Source: Armatimonadetes bacterium UBA1398
Lineage (GTDB): Bacteria > Armatimonadota > Zipacnadia > UBA1398
DNA length: 64,000 bases
Assembly: GCA_002305165.1 (NCBI GenBank)
Contig: DBQI01000011.1
Location: forward strand, 19,061 to 83,060
Reading direction: 5' to 3'
Position 1 is the first letter of the stretch; every line of letters begins with the position of its first letter. Shown piece by piece: positions 1 to 7,919 of this stretch. Both the position numbers and the translations under genes were made by a program. The notes beneath the pieces are model-generated. The model did no database searches. It was not told where the DNA came from and saw only the letters and a program-made list of their open reading frames with translations.

Positions 1-13
1 GGAGAGGCCGGAG

Positions 14-1321
14 GTGGGCCGGGCGGCCCTCGTGGCCGCGGCGCCGATGGAGAGCCACACCCTCATCGAGATCTACTTCGGGGACGCCCCCGAGCGCGAC
101 CGCCTGGAGCTCGGCCCCGAGGGGCTGCCCCTGTGGCTGCTGCGGATGGCTGGCCGGGGCGAGTCTGGCCCCGTCCCCCCGGCGGCGGTGGAGCTTTGCT
201 CCGCGGGCACGGAGTGGGCGGAGGAGGAGCTTCGGGAGGCGGCGCTCATCGACGAGGCCGGGCAGGCGACGCCGCGCGGCCGGATCGCGGCGGCCTACGG
301 GCTCTCGCCCGAGACGATGGTGGGGCTGGAGGCGTGGGCGGACGCGGCGCCGGAAGAGGGTGGCGATGAGGAGCTGCTAGCGGGGCTGTGCGAGCTGCCG
401 CCCGCGAGGGAGGCCGCCCTTCCGCCGCCGAGGCGCGGGGGCGAGGGTTCGCCCTACGCTCGGGAGCTTTGGCGGCGGCTTCACGATGAGGAGCCACCGG
501 AGGACGCTGCCCTGGCCGAGGAGCGCTCGGCGCAGCGCGCGGTGATCCTCCTGGACTGGCTCTCCGACCTGCCGACACAGGAGGTGGAGCGGCGGCACTG
601 GGTGCTCGCGGGCGCGATGGGCAGGCTCGCCCAGGAGGTGGGCCGGCTCGCGGCGGCGGGGGCGCGGCTGCTTCGGGCGGGCGCCCATCCCCGGGCGGAT
701 CGGGTCGAGCGCTTGGCGGACGCCCTCTCGCTGGATGTGCCCCTGTCGGCGGTGGGGCTGGGGACGCTCGCGCCTCGGGGGATGCCCCGGGACTCGCTGC
801 TGGCCTTGGCGCGGGAGGGGGCGCCTGATCCGGCGTCGGTGCTCGAGCTCCCCCGAGAGCGGCTGGAGGCGTGCGTGCCGCCGTGGCTCATCGACCGGAT
901 GCTGGCTCGGGCGGCGCGGATGTCGACGGAGAGGGATCGGGAGGCGCAGTGGCGCCCCGCGGAGGAGTCGGAGGCGGCCGCGCCCGAGGCAGCGGAGGGC
1001 CCACGGATAAGGGTTCGCCGCCGCCGGCCGAACGAGGTCGCCATCGGGGGGCGCACCGTGCGGCTCACGAAGCTCCAGTACGAGCTTCTCCTGGCCCTGG
1101 CGCAGCGGCCCCAGGAGTGCGTCTCGTGGGATGAGCTGTATCAGGCGATGTGGAACGAGGGACTGGAACCGCAGCCGGAGCAGATCAGTTGGCACAAGCG
1201 CGGCCTGCTGAAGCGGATCGCGAAGGCGGCGGGCCGCGAGGCGACCGAGGGGCTGATCCAGTCGGTGCGGGGTCGGGGGCTGATGCTCGACGTCGAGCCC
1301 GAGGAGGTACATGTGGCGTGA
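14..1321 (+). CDS. Winged-helix (OmpR-type) C-terminal domain protein
   Basis: The last ~95 residues (about 335-430) read as an OmpR/PhoB-type winged helix: a short beta strand (RTVRLT), then LQYELLLALAQRPQE, a second helix (WDELYQAMW), a recognition-helix-like stretch and a closing wing (SVRGRGLML). This implies DNA binding. The first ~330 residues are Glu/Ala/Leu-rich with no receiver domain that I can recognise. The GTG start at 14 has GGAGAGG six bases upstream, but the frame is open to the window edge, so the true start could lie further upstream. An ATG at 47 is an alternative. It lies 65 bases before tmk on the same strand. The target and signal are unknown. Confidence 0.55.
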   Translation: MGRAALVAAAPMESHTLIEIYFGDAPERDRLELGPEGLPLWLLRMAGRGESGPVPPAAVELCSAGTEWAEEELREAALIDEAGQATPRGRIAAAYGLSPETMVGLEAWADAAPEEGGDEELLAGLCELPPAREAALPPPRRGGEGSPYARELWRRLHDEEPPEDAALAEERSAQRAVILLDWLSDLPTQEVERRHWVLAGAMGRLAQEVGRLAAAGARLLRAGAHPRADRVERLADALSLDVPLSAVGLGTLAPRGMPRDSLLALAREGAPDPASVLELPRERLEACVPPWLIDRMLARAARMSTERDREAQWRPAEESEAAAPEAAEGPRIRVRRRRPNEVAIGGRTVRLTKLQYELLLALAQRPQECVSWDELYQAMWNEGLEPQPEQISWHKRGLLKRIAKAAGREATEGLIQSVRGRGLMLDVEPEEVHVA

Positions 1322-1386
1322 GGGAATAGGGCCGTCGCCGAGCGGCCCCGGTCCGCTCGCCAGGCTGATGGGATGAGGGTCTGCCA

Positions 1387-2073
1387 ATGACGGCCGGCAA
1401 GATGGTCGCGTTTGAGGGGATCGACGCCTCGGGTAAGGGGACGCAAGCGGAGTTCCTGGCGCGCGCCGCGGAGGCGCGGGGCCTCAGGGTGGCGCGGTTC
1501 GCTTTCCCGCGGTACTCGGGGAGCTTCTACGGGGAGCTGTGCGTGCGGTATCTGGCGGGTGAGTTCGGCTCGGTGAGCGACCAGAGCCCCTACCTGAGCG
1601 CGCTGCCCTATGCGGGCGATCGGCTGGAGGCGGCGCCGCAGCTGCGGGAGGCCCTCGGCCGCCACGACCTGGTGGTCGTGGACCGGTACGTGGGCTCGAA
1701 CGCGGCGCACCAGGGGGCGAAGCTGCCGCTGGAGGGGTTCGGCGAGTTCGCGGCGTGGATCCGGCGGCTGGAGTACGAGGTCCACGGCCTGCCGGCGGAG
1801 GATGCGGTGGTGTGGCTGGATGTGCCCTTGGAGACGGTGGCGGGGCTCATGGCGAGCCGGCGGGAGGCGACGGGCCGGGCGGACGACATTCACGAGCGGG
1901 ACCTGGCATACCTGGGCGAGGTTCGGAACCGCTACGCCTGGCTCGCGGACCGCTGGCCCGGATGGTACGAAGCGCGGTGCTCCGAGGGAGGCGCGCTGCG
2001 GCCTGTGGAGAACATCGGCGAGGAGATCGCGCGTCATCTCACGTCGGAGCTGGGGCTTCCTCTCGACCCCTAG
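1387..2073 (+). CDS. tmk: Thymidylate kinase
   Basis: Phosphorylates dTMP to dTDP with ATP in the cytoplasm, for dTTP synthesis. The P-loop FEGIDASGKGTQ is at residues 9-20 and has the GxDxxGKxT form of thymidylate kinases. A DRY-type motif (VDRYVGSNAAHQ) follows near residue 98, where the family has its DR(Y/F) motif, and an Arg-rich LID-like stretch (SRREATGRADDIHERD) lies near residues 157-172. The length of 228 aa is normal to slightly long for the family (about 205-215). The ATG start has only a weak upstream purine run. Family assignment is secure. Confidence 0.9.
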   Translation: MTAGKMVAFEGIDASGKGTQAEFLARAAEARGLRVARFAFPRYSGSFYGELCVRYLAGEFGSVSDQSPYLSALPYAGDRLEAAPQLREALGRHDLVVVDRYVGSNAAHQGAKLPLEGFGEFAAWIRRLEYEVHGLPAEDAVVWLDVPLETVAGLMASRREATGRADDIHERDLAYLGEVRNRYAWLADRWPGWYEARCSEGGALRPVENIGEEIARHLTSELGLPLDP

Positions 2074-2169
2074 AAGACGCATCCCGCAGAGGCATGGGCG
2101 GCATCGCGCCGCGCGCGTTCAACGGCGCCGCCGGCTTCCGGCCGGGTTGCGCGAAGTAGGAGGAACGGT

Positions 2170-3219
2170 GTGAGCTTTCTGAAGCGCCAGAAGGCGCGCA
2201 AGACCCTGGAGAGCCTGGAGGCCCGCATAGGCGAGGGCCTGCCTCCGGAGTTCCACGCCATCGTGCCGGCGGCCGAGGGGCTGGAGGTCGGGGTATGCCG
2301 GTTCTCGGAGGCGGACACGATCGCGAGCCTGGTGGGCCGGACGCCCTGCTGGCCGGCGGAGCTGATCCCCTTCGGGATCGCGTCGGCGAACTCGTTCTGT
2401 CTCATGAAGCAGCCCGGCAAGCCGTCGGACCAGTGGCCGGTGGTGCTGGCGATCAGCGACCCGCCGGCGGTGCTGCCCCTGTCGAGCGGCTTTCGGAACT
2501 TCCTGTTCTTCCTGGCGCTTCGGTTCCAGGATAGCGCGAGCTTGGGGAAGGACGGGGATCGGGCGAAGAAGCTCCTGGCCGACCAGGGCATCCCGACGGC
2601 GCTCATGGAGACCAGGGTACCGCCCCCGATGCTCCCCGAGGAGACCCACCGCTACGACCATGACGCGCTGCTCGCGCGGTGCGTGCTGGCCCTGCGGTCG
2701 GGCGAGGTGCAGAGCATGGCCCGGGGGCTGATGGCGCTGACCAAGGAGGCGCTGTGGTGGGGGGCGCCCCACTACCTGCTCGCGAAGCTCTACCAGCGGC
2801 AGGGCCATGTGCCCAACACCTGCGGCTGCTACTGGAACGCCCTGGAGCGGCCCGTATGCTTCTCGGGAGCAACGATGCGGCCCGACCTGGGGGACCTGGG
2901 GATCGGGCGAGGCATCGCGGGCGACGCGATCGGGTTCCTCAAGGAGCACGAATCCCAGGTCCCGGCGCAGCTCAAGCGGCTCCCCCGGTGGGAGTGGATG
3001 ATGGCGGCCGAGGACCCGCTGTCGGTGGAGGCGCGCCGGGAGCTCGCGCGGCACGCCTCGCAGAACGGGGACCCCGAGCGGGCGATCTGGCGGCATCTGG
3101 ACGTCCTCGCGGCCGGCTGGCGGGACCCCCAGGTGCTCCAGGAGACGCTGCCGGAGATGGCCGCGCTCTACCGCGGCATGGGCCGGATGTACGAGGCGAC
3201 GGTCTGCCAGACGGGCTGA
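2170..3219 (+). CDS. SUKH-like / TPR-like hypothetical protein
   Basis: A 349-residue soluble protein with no catalytic motif that I recognise. Residues ~20-125 resemble the SMI1/KNR4 (SUKH) fold: LPPEFHAIVPAAEGL, then a PFG-type turn, a segment with alternating hydrophobics, and a helix beginning SSGFRNFLFFLAL. Residues ~155-345 look like helical tetratricopeptide-like repeats (WWGAPHYLLAKLYQRQGHV; PERAIWRHLDVLAAGW). The GTG start at 2170 is chosen because AGGAGG (2158-2163) lies six bases upstream. SUKH proteins elsewhere serve as toxin-immunity or general protein-binding modules, but no toxin gene is adjacent, so the role is unassigned. Confidence 0.6.
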   Translation: MSFLKRQKARKTLESLEARIGEGLPPEFHAIVPAAEGLEVGVCRFSEADTIASLVGRTPCWPAELIPFGIASANSFCLMKQPGKPSDQWPVVLAISDPPAVLPLSSGFRNFLFFLALRFQDSASLGKDGDRAKKLLADQGIPTALMETRVPPPMLPEETHRYDHDALLARCVLALRSGEVQSMARGLMALTKEALWWGAPHYLLAKLYQRQGHVPNTCGCYWNALERPVCFSGATMRPDLGDLGIGRGIAGDAIGFLKEHESQVPAQLKRLPRWEWMMAAEDPLSVEARRELARHASQNGDPERAIWRHLDVLAAGWRDPQVLQETLPEMAALYRGMGRMYEATVCQTG

Positions 3220-3231
3220 GCCCGCGCGCGG

Positions 3232-4740
3232 TTACCCCTTCATCACGGCGACGGGCCTGAAGCGGGCGACGGGGCGTGACAGCCCCGCGCCCTCGACGGC
3301 CCTGATGACCTCGTCCACGTCCTTGTAGGCGTCGGGCTGCTCCTCGGCGATGCCCGCGGCGCTGCCTCCGCGCACGAGGATCCCCCGCCCGCGCAGCTCG
3401 TCGATGACCTCCCGACCGTGGCGGAGCTTCTTGGCGGCGGTGCGGGAGAGTGCCCGCCCCGCGCCGTGGCATGTGGAGCCGAAGGTGGTCTCGAAGCCGT
3501 GGCGGGCGCCGGCGAGGAGGTAGGAGCCGGAGCCCATCGAGCCGGGCACGATGACGGGCTGCCCCACGGGGCGGTAGGCCTCGGGCAGCTCGGGGTGGCC
3601 CGGTGGGAAGGCGCGGGTGGCGCCCTTGCGGTGGACGCAGAGCTCGGTCTCCCTGCCGTCGACGACGTGGCGCTCGATCTTGGCGATGTTGTGGGCGACA
3701 TCGTAGACGAGGGCCATGCCGAGCCGCTCGGCGGGGGCGCCCAGGATCCGGGCGAAGGCGTCGCGTACGAGGTGCATGATGACCTGGCGGTTCGCCCAGG
3801 CGTAGTTGGCGGCGCAGGCCATGGCGCGGAGGTACTTCCGGCCCTCGTCGGAGCGGACGGGGGCGCAGCCGAGCTGCCGGTCGGGGAGGTCGAAGCCGTA
3901 CTTCCGCACGGCCTGCTGCATGAGGGCGATGAAATCATCGCAGACCTGGTGGCCGAAGCCGCGCGAGCCGCAGTGGATCATCACGGCGACCTGGCCGCGC
4001 TCCTCGATTCCCATGACGGAGGCGGCCTGGGCGTCGAAGATCTCGTCCACGGCCTGGATCTCGAGGAAGTGGTTGCCCGCGCCCAGGGTGCCGACCTGAT
4101 CCATGGCGCGCTTGCGGGCGCGGTCGGAGACGGCGTCGGGGTCGGCATCGGGCAGGCGGCCGCGGGCCTCGGTGTGGGAGGGGTCCTCGGACCAGCCGAA
4201 GCCCTGGCTCACGGCCCACTCGGCGCCCCGGACGCAGACGGCCTCGAAGCGGGCGTCGTTGAGGCGCACGGCGCCGCCCTCGCCGACGCCCGAGGGCACG
4301 GAGGTGTAGCACTCGTTCAGCAAGGCATCGAGCTTCGGCTGGATGTCGGCGAGCCGCAGGTCGGTTCGGACGAGGCGCACGCCGCAGTTGATGTCATAGC
4401 CGACTCCGCCGGGCGAGACGACCCCGTCGTCGGCTCGGAGGCCGGCGACGCCGCCGATGGGGAAGCCGTAGCCGAAGTGGATGTCGGGCATGCCTATGGA
4501 GTGGCCCACGATGCCGGGCAGGTGGGCGACGTTGGCGACCTGGGCGAGGGCCCCCTCCTCGAGGTATCCGTCGATGAGCCGGCCGGTACCGTAGACGACG
4601 CCATCCACCCGCATGCCCGGATGATCCTCGGCGCGCAGGGTCCAGCGGAACTCGTCGAGCCGCTTCAAACGCAGCGGGCGTTGGGGGGAAGTGGGAGCGG
4701 AGGCCACTCTCGGGGCCTGCCGCGGGCGGCGCTTCGACAT
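3232..4740 (-). CDS. rtcB: RNA-splicing ligase RtcB
   Basis: GTP- and Mn2+-dependent ligase that joins RNA 2',3'-cyclic phosphate (or 3'-phosphate) ends to 5'-OH ends in tRNA splicing or RNA repair. Family metal ligands are visible: DINCGVRL (Cys near residue 120), GAGNHFLEI, and HCGSRGFGHQ. The guanylylated histidine motif STCHGAGRALSR is near residue 420, after GSMGSGSYLL. At 502 aa it is full length. An ~25-residue basic N-terminal extension precedes the usual start. It is convergent with the 2170 gene and lies downstream of rplI, from which a strong hairpin separates it. There is no RtcA or archease gene beside it. Confidence 0.95.
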   Translation of the reverse strand: MSKRRPRQAPRVASAPTSPQRPLRLKRLDEFRWTLRAEDHPGMRVDGVVYGTGRLIDGYLEEGALAQVANVAHLPGIVGHSIGMPDIHFGYGFPIGGVAGLRADDGVVSPGGVGYDINCGVRLVRTDLRLADIQPKLDALLNECYTSVPSGVGEGGAVRLNDARFEAVCVRGAEWAVSQGFGWSEDPSHTEARGRLPDADPDAVSDRARKRAMDQVGTLGAGNHFLEIQAVDEIFDAQAASVMGIEERGQVAVMIHCGSRGFGHQVCDDFIALMQQAVRKYGFDLPDRQLGCAPVRSDEGRKYLRAMACAANYAWANRQVIMHLVRDAFARILGAPAERLGMALVYDVAHNIAKIERHVVDGRETELCVHRKGATRAFPPGHPELPEAYRPVGQPVIVPGSMGSGSYLLAGARHGFETTFGSTCHGAGRALSRTAAKKLRHGREVIDELRGRGILVRGGSAAGIAEEQPDAYKDVDEVIRAVEGAGLSRPVARFRPVAVMKG

Positions 4741-4785
4741 GATCGCTCCCTTCGTCTCATCCTATCACGGCTCGCGGAAAAGCAC

Positions 4786-4811
4786 AGCGGCGGCCCGGGA
4801 GGGCCGCCGCT
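4786..4811 (-). terminator. Rho-independent terminator of rplI
   Basis: Perfect 11-bp stem: AGCGGCGGCCC (4786-4796), loop GGGA, GGGCCGCCGCT (4801-4811). Read on the minus strand it lies 28 bases after the rplI stop and is followed by a short T-rich tract (GCTTTTCC). It should therefore end rplI transcription and leave rtcB with its own promoter in the short gap 4741-4785. Confidence 0.75.
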
Positions 4812-4838
4812 GGAGTGGATCAGGTTGATGGGGAGGCG

Positions 4839-5438
4839 CTAGCCCACGGCCTCGCCCTCGTCCTCCGACTCGGCGGCGGGGGCGGCCTCAGCCTCAGCCG
4901 CAGCCTCGGCCTCCAGCTCGGAGGCGATGGTGCCATCCTCCATGTCGTAGCCCTCGACGGCCACGGCCACGGGCTCCTCGTCTTCCTCGACGCCCTCGCG
5001 CTTGACGATGACGGTGAGGGTGGCCTCCACGCCGGCGGCGAGCCTGATCGTGCGCTCATGCTCGCCGAGGGTCTTGATGGACTCCTCGAGCACGAGGCGC
5101 TTGCGCTCGATCTCGACGCCGAGCTGCTGCTGGATGGCGTCCTGCAGGTCGCGGACGGTGACGGAGCCGTAGAGCTTGTTCGAGGAGCCGGCCCGCATGG
5201 CGATGGTGACAGACTTGTCGCGCAGGGCGTTCGCCAAGGCCTCGAACTCGGCGCGCTTGGCGGCCTCACGCTTGGCCTCGAGCTCCTTGCGGCGCTCCAG
5301 GTCCTGAAGCGCGCCCTTGGTGACGGGCTCGGCTAGCCCGCGGGGGATGAGGAAGTTCCGGGCGTACCCGTCGCGCACCGAGACCAAGTCCCCCGGGAAC
5401 CCCAGTCGATCGACCTCTTGCCTCAGTATGATTCTCAT
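4839..5438 (-). CDS. rplI: 50S ribosomal protein L9
   Basis: Structural protein of the large ribosomal subunit near the L1 stalk, binding 23S rRNA. The N-terminal domain is typical: MRIILRQEVDRLGFPGDLV, then VRDGYARNFLIPRGLA, followed by the long connecting helix (LERRKELEAKREAAKRAEFE) and the C-terminal domain (SSNKLYGSVTVRDLQDAI). The length of 199 aa exceeds the usual ~150 because of a tail of about 50 residues very rich in Glu, Asp and Ala (residues ~150-199). The tail is probably disordered. It follows the MCE gene on the same strand with a 70-base gap and has a strong terminator behind it. Confidence 0.95.
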   Translation of the reverse strand: MRIILRQEVDRLGFPGDLVSVRDGYARNFLIPRGLAEPVTKGALQDLERRKELEAKREAAKRAEFEALANALRDKSVTIAMRAGSSNKLYGSVTVRDLQDAIQQQLGVEIERKRLVLEESIKTLGEHERTIRLAAGVEATLTVIVKREGVEEDEEPVAVAVEGYDMEDGTIASELEAEAAAEAEAAPAAESEDEGEAVG

Positions 5439-5508
5439 GTGTCAGTCCTCCGTCGCCGGCGCGGAACTCCGCCGCTCGGCGTCCTCTTCTTGTGATCGAC
5501 GGGGCCGG

Positions 5509-7023
5509 TCAAAGCCCCTGCTCCCCGGGCGCCGCAAGGGCCGCTCCCGTCCGTGCCGATCCCTCGGGCCTCGGGGTCGCCGAGGGCCTCGGAACGGGCC
5601 GCGCCCCCTCCGCCTCGGATCGATCGCCCAGCTTCCGCAGGGCCTCGCTCGCTTCGCGCATGGCCTTCACGGTGTCGGCCAGATCCTCGCTGAAGGAGGA
5701 TTCTACCATCAATTCCCTGAGAGCGCTCGATGCCGCCTCGAGGTCCCCACTGATCGCGCGGGCCGACTCGGCGGTCTCGCGCACATTGCGGACCGTGTCA
5801 GGGCCGGACATCTCGGCCAAGCCCCGGCTGGCCCGCTCCATGTTCTCGATCACCCGAGCGGCGGCGCCGCCCAGGTTGTCGTCATCGAGCAACTCCGTGA
5901 CCCTCCGCGCGGCGGTGGAGAGATCCTTGCTCGCATTCTGGATGCCGCCCACGGTGGCGATGATGGCGGGCTCGGCCAGGGGTCCGTTCATGAGGGCCGT
6001 CAGCCGTCCGGTCAGCGCCTCCAGGTGCTGGGATGCCGCCAAGGCGGAGTCCAGCATCGTCTCCGCCTTGTCCAGTCCCCCGTCGTCGAGGAGGAAGGAC
6101 TCGACCTCCACGGCCATGCGCTCGACGCTCTTCGACGTCGTGGCGATGGAGTGGATCGTCTCGTCCAGAGCCGCGACATTATCGCTATCCGCGAGAAGTT
6201 CCTCAAGGCCTTTCGACGCTTTTCCCAAGCTGGAGGCGGCGGCCCCCACCTCGCGGACGGCGACGGTGACCTCGCCGACGAGGCCCTCCTCGTCCAGGAT
6301 CTCGACCATCCGGCCCGTCACCGTGGTGAGATCGCCGGTGAGGGCGGAGACTCGCTTGATGGTGGAGGAGATCTCGGCGGAGTTATCGCCCATGAGGCCG
6401 GAGAGGTCGGTGGCGGCGTCGGCGGTGGCGGTCATGGCGACCTGGATGGCCTGGGCGGCGTCGACCAGCTCGCCGGTGAGGTCCTCTTCGGCGAGGGCGC
6501 GGTTGAGCTCCTTGGCGGCGCTCCCGACCTCGGCCAGGCTCTCCTCGGCGGTGGGGAGTAGGTCGAAGGGATCGGTGGGCGCGAGGCCGACGAGGGCTTG
6601 CCCGGGCGAGAGAGGCGCGCCGGCGTCGCTCACGGGCGTAATCTCGATGTAGCTGTCCCCGACCAGGTTCGTCGCGTTGACCCGCACCAGGTAAGAGTCT
6701 CGGATGACGACGGCGCGGTCGATGGCGCAGCGGACCCGTACCACGGTGTCCTGGGTGGCGTGGGCGCTATCGGCGGCCATGATGTCGGGCCGCGGCGCCA
6801 TGGAGATGCCGGTGACGGAGCCGATGCGCACCCCCGCGAGGCGCACGGTGGCGCCCTGGCTCAGCCGCCCGCCGATGTTCCAGAAGTAGACATCCAGGTC
6901 CCGGGTCGCCACGGCGACGCCGGCGGTGCGGAGCCATACTACGGAGACGATGAGGAGGGCGAGGGCGCCGACGAGGACGGTCCCCACGGTCAGAGCGTTC
7001 ATGGTGGCGCGGCGGTCGCTCAC
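5509..7023 (-). CDS. MCE-domain (MlaD-type) lipid-transport protein
   Basis: Periplasmic substrate-binding subunit of an ABC phospholipid/lipid transporter, anchored in the inner membrane. One N-terminal transmembrane helix (residues ~9-30, LTVGTVLVGALALLIVSVVW) is followed by the MCE domain: DVYFWNIGGRLSQGATVRLAGVRIGSV, near residues 43-70, and NLVGDSYIEITP, near 118-130. The remaining ~340 residues are predicted helical, with repeating Ala/Leu/Glu patterns, as in long MCE proteins that form a tunnel or needle. At 504 aa it is much longer than E. coli MlaD. The GTG start overlaps the stop of the upstream ATPase gene by four bases (GTGA), so the two are translationally coupled. Confidence 0.88.
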   Translation of the reverse strand: MSDRRATMNALTVGTVLVGALALLIVSVVWLRTAGVAVATRDLDVYFWNIGGRLSQGATVRLAGVRIGSVTGISMAPRPDIMAADSAHATQDTVVRVRCAIDRAVVIRDSYLVRVNATNLVGDSYIEITPVSDAGAPLSPGQALVGLAPTDPFDLLPTAEESLAEVGSAAKELNRALAEEDLTGELVDAAQAIQVAMTATADAATDLSGLMGDNSAEISSTIKRVSALTGDLTTVTGRMVEILDEEGLVGEVTVAVREVGAAASSLGKASKGLEELLADSDNVAALDETIHSIATTSKSVERMAVEVESFLLDDGGLDKAETMLDSALAASQHLEALTGRLTALMNGPLAEPAIIATVGGIQNASKDLSTAARRVTELLDDDNLGGAAARVIENMERASRGLAEMSGPDTVRNVRETAESARAISGDLEAASSALRELMVESSFSEDLADTVKAMREASEALRKLGDRSEAEGARPVPRPSATPRPEGSARTGAALAAPGEQGL

Positions 7024-7760
7024 GGGGCAACCCCCTCGGTGGCTCTCAGGGCGCGGACGCGGGGGTCGTCACTCTCGGCGAACTCCGCGGCGGTCGATTC
7101 GAGGACGATTCGGCCCTCGTGGAGCAGGATGATGCGGTCGGCGAAGCGGCAGAGGGACTCCAGATCGTGGCTCACCACTACGGCGGCGACCCCCACCTCG
7201 GCCCGCAGCCGCACGATGAGGGCCTCGAGCTGGCGACAAGTGGCGGGGTCGAGGTGGGCTGTCGGCTCATCGAAGAGCAGGGCGTCGGGCTCCATGGCGA
7301 GGGCCCGGGCGATGGCGACGCGCTTGGCCATGCCGCCGGAGAGCTCGGAGGGCAGCAGGTCCTCGATGCCGGTGAGGCCCACCAGGCCGAGGGTCTCGGT
7401 GGCGATCCGGCGCGCCTCGGGCCGGCCCACGCGGCGCACGCGCTCGGGGAAGAGCCCCACGTTCTCGGCCACGGTGAGGGAGTCGAAGAGGGCGCCGCCC
7501 TGGAAGATGAAGCCGAAGCGGCGGCGCAGCTCCTCGCGCCTCGCGGGCGGCGCGTCCCAGAGGGACTCGCCCAGGAGGCTCACCTCGCCGCCGTCGATGG
7601 GGATCAGCCCGACGGAGGCCTTGAGGAGGGTCGTCTTGCCCTCGCCAGAGCGCCCCACGATGCCCACGATGGCCCCGGGCTCCACGGCGAAGGTGGCGCC
7701 GCACAGGACGGGCTCCTCATCGAAGGACACCTGGACATCGGTGCAACTCATCAGCGCCAT
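7020..7760 (-). CDS. ABC transporter ATP-binding protein (MlaF-type)
   Basis: Cytoplasmic ATPase of the MCE/Mla lipid transporter. Walker A is GRSGEGKTT, the Q-loop is FIFQGGALFDSLTV, the signature is LSGGMAKRVAIARAL (the SGGM form is typical of MlaF-type ATPases), Walker B is ALLFDEPTAHLDP, and the switch His is in VVSHDLES. The ATG at 7760 is chosen because it opens the conserved fold directly; an ATG at 7751 is equally possible, and the much longer frame upstream runs through non-coding sequence and cinA. The length is 246 aa. No MlaE-type permease gene is adjacent, so the membrane subunit must be encoded elsewhere. Confidence 0.9.
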   Translation of the reverse strand: MALMSCTDVQVSFDEEPVLCGATFAVEPGAIVGIVGRSGEGKTTLLKASVGLIPIDGGEVSLLGESLWDAPPARREELRRRFGFIFQGGALFDSLTVAENVGLFPERVRRVGRPEARRIATETLGLVGLTGIEDLLPSELSGGMAKRVAIARALAMEPDALLFDEPTAHLDPATCRQLEALIVRLRAEVGVAAVVVSHDLESLCRFADRIILLHEGRIVLESTAAEFAESDDPRVRALRATEGVAP

Positions 7761-7919
7761 GGGGGCCCCCGTCAGCGCGCCTCGCGCGGCGCCACGCCTG
7801 AGAACTCGTCCAGTGTACCTGCCTTGGCCGGAGGCAACAAGGCGAGAGGAAGGGCCGTCGGACACACGAAGCTCCGTGCCGCCGTCGCTTTCGGCGGCTG
7901 AGTTCAGGAGGCGCGCCGC

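Noticed and set aside
3418..4842. 474-residue open frame antisense to rtcB
   Set aside because: Low-complexity Ala/Gly/Val/Glu composition, the usual mirror of a GC-rich gene; the opposite strand encodes a clear RtcB.
5317..6652. Two long plus-strand frames across rplI and the MCE gene
   Set aside because: Both are reverse-strand shadows of a clear MCE protein.
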